Source: Elusimicrobiota bacterium
GTDB lineage: Bacteria > Omnitrophota > Gorgyraeia > Zapsychrales > Fredricksoniimonadaceae
Length of the DNA: 8,888 nucleotides
Direction of reading: 5' to 3'
Assembly (NCBI GenBank): GCA_012514595.1
Contig: JAAYZZ010000078.1
Span: forward strand, 1-8,888
In this document: one piece after another, positions 1 through 5,677 of the stretch
Position numbering within the stretch: the first letter of the stretch is position 1
How the letters are laid out: each line of letters opens with the position of its first letter
Made by a program: the position numbers and the translations under genes
Notes under the pieces: generated by a model
Databases searched by the model: none
What the model was told of the DNA's origin: nothing
What the model saw: only the letters and a program-made list of their open reading frames with translations

Positions 1-780
1 GTGCCTCTTTTCCGTTGCGACATCATCGAAAGGCTGGTACGGCTTCTTTTCCTCTTCATAAACAGACAGGACGCGGAGTCCTTCAAAATGCGCCTTCACC
101 TCACGGACCTCCTCAGACGAAAGCGGCCGCATCGCACAGGGCCGAAGGGGCGTGTTGAGCTCCACCTCATCGGCCCCGATCTCCCGGGCCACCCGGGCCA
201 GGTCCGGGGCATACGCCCTGTTCGCCTCGGTGAACATCATCTGAAGGGCGGTCTTTCCGGTGAAGACCTTCTTGAACTCCTTGATCGCCGCGATGATGGC
301 CTCAATCCGGATCCCGGGGGCCGGATGATTGAGCGCCTCAAAGATCTTCTGGTTGGGCGCATCCAGCTTGAACAGGACCACATCCGCCAACAGGAGATCC
401 CGCTGGACATCGGGACGGGTGATCGTGGCGGAATTCGTGATGACCGCGATCTTCTCGCGGCGCACCAGACGCAGGGCCTGGATCATCTCCCCCAGGTTCG
501 CAGCCAGGGTTGGCTCCCCATTACCGGAAAAGGTCATATGGTCAAACGCACGGTCAGCCGGGAGGGCCTTCACCTCATCCACGATCCATGCGGCAGGCAC
601 AAAGACGCGACGCTCCCAGGAGAAATCCGAGGCATTTCCGAGCTGACAGTAAGGGCAACTGAAGTTGCAGTATTTCTGTTGGGTGGTGAGAGGGTCTATT
701 CCGAGAGAGAGGCCCAGACGCCATGAATAAACAGGGCCGTAAATATACTTGAACTGGGGTGCGGCCATGAGATCCGTCAT
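1..780 (-). CDS. radical SAM protein, COG0731-type (C-terminus outside window)
   Basis: The frame runs from ATG 780 to the left edge without a stop, giving 260 visible residues. Near the N-terminus it reads YGPVYSWRLGLSLGIDP (14-30), then CNFSCPYCQLG (38-48). C38, C42 and C45 form the CX3CX2C motif that binds the radical SAM [4Fe-4S] cluster, followed by the FSGNGEPTL motif (84-92) that contacts S-adenosylmethionine. This pattern (YGPVxSxRLGxSLGI, then CxxxCxYCQLG, then GxGEPTL) is that of the COG0731 Fe-S oxidoreductases, distant relatives of the wybutosine enzyme TYW1. Substrates of the bacterial members are mostly unknown and I do not assign one. An in-frame second ATG lies at 768; ATG 780 is preceded by a weak GCAGG about 10 nt upstream. 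It has its own putative promoter at 903-876, so it is probably a separate transcription unit. Any link to the hydrogenase is only positional. Confidence 0.9.
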   Translation of the reverse strand, partial: MTDLMAAPQFKYIYGPVYSWRLGLSLGIDPLTTQQKYCNFSCPYCQLGNASDFSWERRVFVPAAWIVDEVKALPADRAFDHMTFSGNGEPTLAANLGEMIQALRLVRREKIAVITNSATITRPDVQRDLLLADVVLFKLDAPNQKIFEALNHPAPGIRIEAIIAAIKEFKKVFTGKTALQMMFTEANRAYAPDLARVAREIGADEVELNTPLRPCAMRPLSSEEVREVKAHFEGLRVLSVYEEEKKPYQPFDDVATEKRH

Positions 781-836
781 TATTAAGGAACCTGCGGAGG
801 GTCCCTGAAGTCTCTTTTTTCCCTTCTCCCCAAAGG

Positions 837-850
837 AACAATATATTGTT
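837..850. promoter_or_regulatory. AT-rich 14-bp perfect palindrome, possible operator
   Basis: AACAATATATTGTT is a perfect inverted repeat in the leader of the radical SAM gene, roughly 20-30 nt after the expected transcription start and 57 nt before the start codon. Its form resembles the binding site of a dimeric repressor, for example of the FNR/CRP or MarR type. No regulator is encoded in the window and I cannot name one. Confidence 0.4.
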
Positions 851-854
851 ATGA

Positions 855-895
855 AGTCCCCTTGAGGCACAACATATAGTACGCCAGTTCCCCTT
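855..895 (-). repeat. short direct repeat around the radical SAM promoter
   Basis: AAGGGGAACT (895-886, inside the promoter spacer) and AAGGGGACT (863-855, just after the expected transcription start) are near-identical direct repeats 32 bp apart, about three helical turns. Two like-oriented copies on either side of a -10 element would suit a dimeric regulator. The repeats are short and could be chance. Confidence 0.35.
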
Positions 896-903
896 TATGT
901 CAA
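876..903 (-). promoter_or_regulatory. sigma70-type promoter for the radical SAM gene
   Basis: Reading leftward, TTGACA (903-898) is a perfect -35 hexamer, followed by a 16-nt spacer and TACTAT (881-876) as a -10 with 4 of 6 consensus bases. Transcription would start near 869, leaving a leader of about 90 nt before ATG 780. It is the best promoter match I found in the non-coding region and points at the right gene. The short spacer and imperfect -10 leave room for regulation. Confidence 0.6.
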
Positions 904-962
904 GATGGTTTTTTGGGTTTTTTCAGGGATTTGTCGTCGAGAGGAAAAGGCTTGCTGCGTTT

Positions 963-996
963 GAAAGAAAAATAGATGCCGGCTGTCCCGGGACAG
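963..996 (-). terminator. possible transcription terminator after phr
   Basis: The 14-bp perfect palindrome CTGTCCCGGGACAG (983-996) begins 31 nt after the phr stop. Reading leftward it is followed, after about 10 nt, by a T-rich run (ATTTTTCTTT, ending near 964). The hairpin is short (five to seven base pairs) and the T-tract is not directly adjacent, so it is a poor match to a standard Rho-independent terminator. Its position at the end of the operon is the main support. Confidence 0.35.
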
Positions 997-1026
997 GTTT
1001 CATGGTATCCCAGCCCCCTGGACATG

Positions 1027-2394
1027 TCAACCCTGCCGTCCCCGTCGAGAGGCCTCCCGAAAGACTTCCCTTGTCCAGAGAACAGCGTCGGAGTGGGAAA
1101 TAACGGGCCGAGGATACCCCTTGACCCTGGTTTTTCCATCGCTCAAGCCATGGATCTCCTCTGCGGACATCCCCGTGAGCTCCGGGACCCACCGGCGGAT
1201 ATATACAGCGTCGGGATCGAACCTCTCCTGCTGCCGCCGGGGATTGAAGACCCGGAAATACGGCTGATGGTCACAGCCCGTCGAGGCCACCCACTGCCAA
1301 TTGCCGTTATTCACCGCCGGATCATAGTCCCTCAAACGCGTGGCAAAATACCTCTCTCCCCGTCGCCAGTCGGCATGAAGATCCTTGACCAGAAAGGAGG
1401 CCGTGATCATGCGCGCCCGGTTGTGCATGAACCCCGTTGCGTTCAGCTCCCTCATCCCGGCATCGACGATCGGGAATCCGGTCCGCCCCTCACACCAGGC
1501 CTTGAACATGGCCTCGGTGCCCTTCCAGGGGATCGTGTCATATTCAGGATAGAACGCTCCTCCAAAAACATGAGGGAAATGATAGGCAATATGCGTAAAA
1601 AAATCCCGCCAATACAGTTGTCGGATGATCGGATGCTCTCTCCCCAATTTCTTTCGAACCCTGTGGTAAACCTCCCGCACAGAGACGGTCCCGAACTTGA
1701 GATGGGCCGACAACCGCGTCGTTCCCTCAAGGGCCGGGAGATCATGCTCATAGTCATATCTTCTGAACCTACTGATATCATTTAGGATACGGATCGCATC
1801 CCCCCGGCCCCCTTCCGAGGATGCCAAGGACAGCGGCACCGAAATATCTAAACATTTCTTGGAAAAGGACCAGGAAGAAAGGCTCTTCACCGCAGGGATC
1901 TGGAGGGAACAGGCCTTTCGAAAAAAAGGAGTAAAGACCGTATAAGGCCCGCCCGAGGCCTTCATGACACTCCCCGGAGGGCACAAGAGGGCATCGTCAA
2001 AGGAACGACAAAAGACCCCGAGCTTCTGACACGCCTTCTCGAGTGCCAGATCCCGTGCCACGCTGAAAGGCGTATAATCCCTGTTGAAGAACACGGCCTC
2101 GATCTTCTGAAGAGCACAGACCTGTTCCAGGACCGCCGCAGGCCTTCCCTTCAAGATATTCAGGCAGCCGCCACGGTCCCGGATCACCCCGGCCAGGCCC
2201 TCCAGGGCGCGGGCCATAAAAGCAAGGGCCGGTTCCCCTCTGTACGGATTGTTCTTGATCTGACGGGGGTCGAGAATGAAACAGGCGATCACCTCGCGAG
2301 AGGATGTCAGGGCCGCATGAAGAGCCGTATTGTCCTCGATCCTGAGATCCCGACGGAAGATAAAAAGCGAACGCGAATAAGGCCCCATGGGCAC
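1027..2394 (-). CDS. phr: class I deoxyribodipyrimidine photolyase (cryptochrome/photolyase family)
   Basis: A light-driven flavoenzyme that splits UV-induced pyrimidine dimers in DNA using reduced FAD. The 455 residues show the N-terminal antenna (Rossmann-like) domain beginning LFIFRRDLRIEDN (10-22) and the FAD-binding domain with TRLSAHLKFGTVS (226-238), LYWRDFF (260-266), WCEGRTGFPIVDAGM (300-314), MHNRARMITASF (323-334) and NNGNWQWVASTG (362-373). Aligned by spacing to E. coli PhrB, the tryptophan electron-transfer triad is intact (W290, W343, W366), as are the FAD-contacting N362 and the substrate-contacting W262. MHNR rather than a His-rich motif at 323-326 favours a CPD over a (6-4) photolyase. 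The position of E. coli E274, which contacts the dimer, is Gln here (Q259). GTG at 2394 or ATG at 2388 are both possible starts, neither with a good Shine-Dalgarno; numbering uses the GTG. It starts 2 nt after the NuoE-like gene and looks like the last gene of the operon. Confidence 0.94.
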   Translation of the reverse strand: MPMGPYSRSLFIFRRDLRIEDNTALHAALTSSREVIACFILDPRQIKNNPYRGEPALAFMARALEGLAGVIRDRGGCLNILKGRPAAVLEQVCALQKIEAVFFNRDYTPFSVARDLALEKACQKLGVFCRSFDDALLCPPGSVMKASGGPYTVFTPFFRKACSLQIPAVKSLSSWSFSKKCLDISVPLSLASSEGGRGDAIRILNDISRFRRYDYEHDLPALEGTTRLSAHLKFGTVSVREVYHRVRKKLGREHPIIRQLYWRDFFTHIAYHFPHVFGGAFYPEYDTIPWKGTEAMFKAWCEGRTGFPIVDAGMRELNATGFMHNRARMITASFLVKDLHADWRRGERYFATRLRDYDPAVNNGNWQWVASTGCDHQPYFRVFNPRRQQERFDPDAVYIRRWVPELTGMSAEEIHGLSDGKTRVKGYPRPVISHSDAVLWTREVFREASRRGRQG

Positions 2395-2395
2395 G

Positions 2396-2404
2396 ATTAT
2401 ACCA
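2396..2404 (-). promoter_or_regulatory. extended -10 element at the phr start
   Basis: TGGTATAAT (2404-2396) is a perfect extended -10 (TGn plus TATAAT) inside the last codons of the NuoE-like gene. No recognisable -35 hexamer lies 16-18 nt upstream, which extended -10 promoters can do without. Transcription would begin about where the ATG at 2388 lies, giving a leaderless or near-leaderless phr message. This would also explain the lack of a Shine-Dalgarno there. A chance match cannot be excluded. Confidence 0.35.
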
Positions 2405-2675
2405 CAGCCTCGCGCATCCCGGCCCTGAGGACTCTCTCTTGGGGAGCTGTTCCCGGGGGATTAAGCTCGAATTCCGCGCACTGAAGAGCCACCCCGAATA
2501 CCTTTGCGAGCGACACCTCAAGAAGCCTCGCAACCTCCACCATGGCCGGTTCCGGAAGGTATCGATAGATCTTCTGGATCCCTCTGAGAATCGGGATAAC
2601 GTAGGCAGGGTCCGCATCATTCTCGCCAACTATGTAGGAAATCACGTCAAAATCCTTCTGTGTCCAGTCCTTCAT
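2397..2675 (-). CDS. short NuoE/HydC-like protein, N-terminal helical domain only
   Basis: A 92-residue protein that resembles only the N-terminal helical part of the NuoE/HydC (24 kDa) subunit. From about residue 14 it reads VGENDADPAYVIPILRGIQKIYRYLPEPAMVEVARLLEVSLAKVFGVA, the usual NuoE pattern of an 'ILxxIQxxYxYLPxxxxxxVAxxLxxxxxxVxGVA' helical bundle. Family members are normally about 160 residues and continue into a thioredoxin-like domain with four [2Fe-2S] cysteines; here the protein stops shortly after the domain boundary and contains a single cysteine, so it cannot bind that cluster alone. I chose ATG 2675 (MKDWTQKDFD) because AGGGTGAT lies directly upstream; an in-frame ATG at 2711 has no ribosome binding site. 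It lies 57 nt after the phosphatase and 2 nt before the photolyase. It may partner the thioredoxin domain fused to HydA, or be a small subunit of the HydS/phosphatase module. A decayed gene is the third option. Confidence 0.8.
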   Translation of the reverse strand: MKDWTQKDFDVISYIVGENDADPAYVIPILRGIQKIYRYLPEPAMVEVARLLEVSLAKVFGVALQCAEFELNPPGTAPQERVLRAGMREAVV

Positions 2676-2732
2676 ATCACCCTCTCTTTCGCAAAGCCCC
2701 CACAACACCATTAAAAGAGGTTTTGTCTCACA

Positions 2733-3881
2733 TCAGACATTCTCGACGGAGACAAGCTTACCTTTCTTCTTCAGCTCCTCGGACAAGAGCAAAACGACAC
2801 GGTCTCGCGCCAAGATCCCCTGCTTCACATAGACAAGGTCCTCATTGACGGGATTGGAGGCCCCGCCCACAAGAAACCGGATAAAATCAGCTTCTTGAAA
2901 GAGAGCGGCCAGATCAGCGGCCGCAGACCGGTCATATTTGGCCCTGACATCCTCTCCGAGAATGCGCAAGGCCTGGTTCAGCGTCACCACACCCTCGGTC
3001 ACCAATTCGATCCCCCGGATGAAATAACGGGGAGGCGTGGACAGAGAATAGGTGCGCTGTTCAACCTCAACATCCTTATTGATATGCCGGGCGACGATCT
3101 CCGCGGTGGTCGCCCCGCAAACGACCTTGATCCCATCCCGCGCCATAAAATCCCTTACGGTCTGGCCATCGCTCTCTTTCACAGACGGCGGTCCCGTCAT
3201 AACGTCCACAACAAGCCCCGGGCGAGAGAGGGCGACCGCCACGGTCTTGTCATCCCCGCTCGGCACCCCATCCCAGGAACGGGCCTCTGAAAGGATCCCA
3301 TTGGCCAAAGCCTGCGGCCTTCGATCCTCCTTCAGAAGCCCCGACAGAAGCCTTTCCACCCCCTGGACAGTCCACCCCCCGGCGGACGGACCTCCGAGCC
3401 CCGCCTGGACGATCCCGTCGGAGACCAGAACGACCCCCTCGCCGGGAGCCACGCGAAAGTGATATTCATTCGCCACGCCGGCCCGCACGAGCAGAGGATC
3501 ACCCGAAAGGACGCAGGCACTCTGAAGCCCGATAAAGATCGGCGGGGGCATTTCATAACAAAGGACCGTCGAAAGCCCGTCGCCAATGATCCGCGCCACG
3601 CTGAAGGCGGAGAACGGCATGGTGACATCGCGCCAGCCGGAGACAGTCTCGACGACGCTCATGAAGGCATCGCGCAAGGACACTCCCCCCTCCAACAACT
3701 GCGCCAGACGAGACACATTCATCTGAGAGGCCACATGAGCCCTGACCCCGGAACCGATCCCGTCACAGACGATCAGGGTCGTATGATAGATTGTCCGCCG
3801 ACAAAAGAAGGCATCGCCGCAGGGTGCCAACGGCCTCTTCGATTCCTGGGCAACCGCTGTGTCGACATGAAGGTATTCCAC
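2733..3881 (-). CDS. SpoIIE/PP2C-family serine phosphatase linked to hydrogenase genes
   Basis: A predicted metal-dependent Ser/Thr protein phosphatase of 382 residues. The N-terminal half (about 1-220) has the PP2C/SpoIIE metal-binding aspartates in their usual contexts: CGDAFF (D23), VCDGIGSG (D40), VLVSDGI (D155) and SGDDKTVAV (D210, D211). Residues about 221-382 form a second region I cannot assign to a named fold; it contains VVCGATTAEIVARHI (253-267) and GIELVTEGVVTLNQAL (290-305). I recall similar two-part phosphatases beside HydS genes in other anaerobes. The start is GTG at 3881, preceded by AGGTGAGG about 6 nt upstream; no nearby ATG fits. It lies 21 nt after hydS, so the pair is probably co-translated and acts together. 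The substrate is unknown: it could be HydS, a kinase or anti-sigma-type partner outside the window, or the hydrogenase itself. There is no signal peptide or membrane segment, so it is cytoplasmic. Confidence 0.88.
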   Translation of the reverse strand: MEYLHVDTAVAQESKRPLAPCGDAFFCRRTIYHTTLIVCDGIGSGVRAHVASQMNVSRLAQLLEGGVSLRDAFMSVVETVSGWRDVTMPFSAFSVARIIGDGLSTVLCYEMPPPIFIGLQSACVLSGDPLLVRAGVANEYHFRVAPGEGVVLVSDGIVQAGLGGPSAGGWTVQGVERLLSGLLKEDRRPQALANGILSEARSWDGVPSGDDKTVAVALSRPGLVVDVMTGPPSVKESDGQTVRDFMARDGIKVVCGATTAEIVARHINKDVEVEQRTYSLSTPPRYFIRGIELVTEGVVTLNQALRILGEDVRAKYDRSAAADLAALFQEADFIRFLVGGASNPVNEDLVYVKQGILARDRVVLLLSEELKKKGKLVSVENV

Positions 3882-3902
3882 CGCGTCCTCACCTTGTGGA
3901 AA

Positions 3903-5657
3903 TCAGGCCCGGCCAGGCCCCGGATCTTTCTTCTCGTTGAGAGAGGGCTCGCTGTTCACCGCGTCCATGAGTTTCTGAAGCAGAAGCTCCCCCCGAGCCG
4001 TGTGGTCACCGAGAAAGTTCGCCATGATCTTGGCCATCTCGATCTGATGGGCGTAAAGTTCCCGGGCCTGCTCAATGGTCTCCAGCTTGATCTTTTCGAT
4101 TCTCTCCGCATTCAATCGGGCCGCGGTGATATTAGAAAAGATCCCCACGAACTGATGCTCTGCCTTCAACGCATAGGCCACTTCCCGCATGACCCGATCG
4201 CTGTCCCTGTCCCGGACAACTCCGTCGAAGACCTGCGTCTCTCCTGAGGCGACCCGCTCAAAAGGGTCCGGATCGACAAAGTGGGAAATGTGCCTTCCGA
4301 TACAGGCCCGATCGGTACGAAAGATCCTCGCGAATGCCGGATTGATGCTGATGATCCTGAATTGTTCATCAAGGATCACGATCGCATTGGGGCTCGTTTC
4401 CATGATCCTGTCCGAACGCTGTTCAGCCAGACGGCGCATATACGGCATGCACATCTCCAGCTCGGCCATGCCCCGCACCACCGCTTCGGCCTGATCCCGG
4501 CAGCTGGAATACCCGCAGGCCCCGCAATTGAGCTGCTGGAGAGGATCCGCCTTTCCTGTCTTGACAAGGATCTCCCGGACCTTTTCCTCCGTGACAAAAG
4601 GCTCCTGCCCCTTGGAGGAGACCTGAAAATTCGTCGAGAGATCAAGGGGCTCCGGCTCTTGCCCCTTCGCGGGAGGCTGCCTCTGGGCGTAACGGATCAC
4701 CCGGGCCCGACGCTCGAAGGGGTTCCCCTCCCGCCTGATACCCGGACCATTCACACAACCATGAGGGCACATCAACGGCTCGATCACTGCAGAGGATCCA
4801 GGATGTCCAGACGCCTTGAGGCTCTCCTGCACCTCTCCAAAACCGCTGACAAAGATCAGCCGATCGTCGAGAATATCTGTCGGCAGGGCCGAGGTGGCCA
4901 AGGCCCCTCCCTCCACAGGAAAGAACCGGGCCTTCCCGAAGGGAATCTCATCAAAAGAGCTCTCCTCACAACCTCTGATATCAATCGCTCTCCTGTGAAG
5001 CAGATCCCCCAGTTCCTCAAAGGTCAGGACAGCATCCACAAGGCCCCTGAATTCCCAACGGTCCGCTTCCATCTTTTTGGCGGCGCAGGGGCCGATGAAA
5101 ACCACCTTCGCCCCAAAGCCGAACTTTTTCTTGATGTGGCGGGCATGCGCCATCATGGGCGAGACAAGAGGCAGAAGGTCCGGAACGCGGTCCGGATCAT
5201 ACTTCTCGATGTAGGACACGACCGCAGGACACGCCGTGCAAACATGCGGTCGCGTCCTGTCCTGAACGATCGATGCGGTCTCCCGTGCCACCAGATAGGC
5301 CCCAATGGCGGTCTCGGCGACATGCGAAAACCCCAGACGGCGAAGGGCTGCCGGAATGCGGAGCCACTCCCACGGCTCAAAGGCCCCGGCAAAAGACGGC
5401 GCCAGACTGGCGGCCACAAACCCTCCCCCGGCCAGAATCTCCTCCACACGGTCAATGTCGCGGCGATAGGTCTTGGCCTCCTGCGGGCATTCCCGCACAC
5501 AGGTCCCGCAACCGATACAACGATCCGCATCCACACTGGCCTGCCCGTCCCTCACCCGGATGGCCTTGACCGGACAGACACGGACACAACGGTAGCAGTC
5601 GCGGCAGCGCGCCACATTCGTAAAAATGACCGGTTGGATAGGGCTGTCTTTCGGCAT
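3903..5657 (-). CDS. hydS: HydS-like sensory [FeFe]-hydrogenase (group C type) with PAS domain
   Basis: This is a hydrogenase homologue that probably senses H2 or redox state rather than acting as the main catalyst. Its 584 residues show: two ferredoxin-type [4Fe-4S] motifs (C18/21/24/28, C47/50/53/57); an H-cluster domain with modified motifs CTACPAV (140-146), GPCAAKKME (189-197) and MCPHGC (296-301); an extra Cys cluster (C378, C381, C386, C403); a PAS domain (about 415-510, starting IMETSPNAIVILDE); and a charged, probably coiled-coil helix (about 512-565). All four cysteines that should anchor the H-cluster are kept (C143, C191, C297, C301). The proton-relay cysteine is replaced by A142 and the usual Met before PC by G189, changes known from HydS proteins such as that of Thermotoga maritima. 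The ATG at 5657 follows GGAGAA at good spacing. It lies 20 nt after hydA and 21 nt before the phosphatase gene. A membrane segment or kinase domain is not seen, so the output probably goes through a partner protein. Confidence 0.92.
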   Translation of the reverse strand: MPKDSPIQPVIFTNVARCRDCYRCVRVCPVKAIRVRDGQASVDADRCIGCGTCVRECPQEAKTYRRDIDRVEEILAGGGFVAASLAPSFAGAFEPWEWLRIPAALRRLGFSHVAETAIGAYLVARETASIVQDRTRPHVCTACPAVVSYIEKYDPDRVPDLLPLVSPMMAHARHIKKKFGFGAKVVFIGPCAAKKMEADRWEFRGLVDAVLTFEELGDLLHRRAIDIRGCEESSFDEIPFGKARFFPVEGGALATSALPTDILDDRLIFVSGFGEVQESLKASGHPGSSAVIEPLMCPHGCVNGPGIRREGNPFERRARVIRYAQRQPPAKGQEPEPLDLSTNFQVSSKGQEPFVTEEKVREILVKTGKADPLQQLNCGACGYSSCRDQAEAVVRGMAELEMCMPYMRRLAEQRSDRIMETSPNAIVILDEQFRIISINPAFARIFRTDRACIGRHISHFVDPDPFERVASGETQVFDGVVRDRDSDRVMREVAYALKAEHQFVGIFSNITAARLNAERIEKIKLETIEQARELYAHQIEMAKIMANFLGDHTARGELLLQKLMDAVNSEPSLNEKKDPGPGRA

Positions 5658-5677
5658 TTCTTCTCCGTCGGAAAACT

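Larger units (their letters stand above)
781..1026. other. intergenic region between phr and the radical SAM gene
   Basis: This is the only long non-coding stretch in the window. It is more AT-rich than its surroundings and I found no credible gene in it on either strand. It holds a palindrome after phr (983-996), two T6 runs split by GGG (908-922 on the plus strand), a promoter-like pair reading leftward (903-876), a short direct repeat (855-863 and 886-895) and an AT-rich palindrome (837-850). Downstream of the promoter, the leader to ATG 780 is about 90 nt and purine-rich. I recognise no known riboswitch in it. Confidence 0.75.

Noticed and set aside
1..726. 241-residue plus-strand open frame at the left edge
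   Set aside because: The minus strand here encodes a clear radical SAM protein with CX3CX2C and GEPTL motifs; the plus frame is its shadow.
897..1103. Small plus- and minus-strand open frames in the non-coding gap
   Set aside because: They run into the 3' end of phr, lack ribosome binding sites and have low-complexity, unfamiliar translations.
976..1785. 269-residue plus-strand open frame opposite phr
   Set aside because: It is antisense to the FAD-binding domain of the photolyase and shows no motif.
2397..2450. A frameshift in the NuoE-like gene hiding a downstream thioredoxin domain
   Set aside because: The photolyase frame begins 2 nt after the stop with an intact N-terminus, and no CX4C or CX3C thioredoxin remnant is visible in other frames. 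The domain is absent here, not out of frame.
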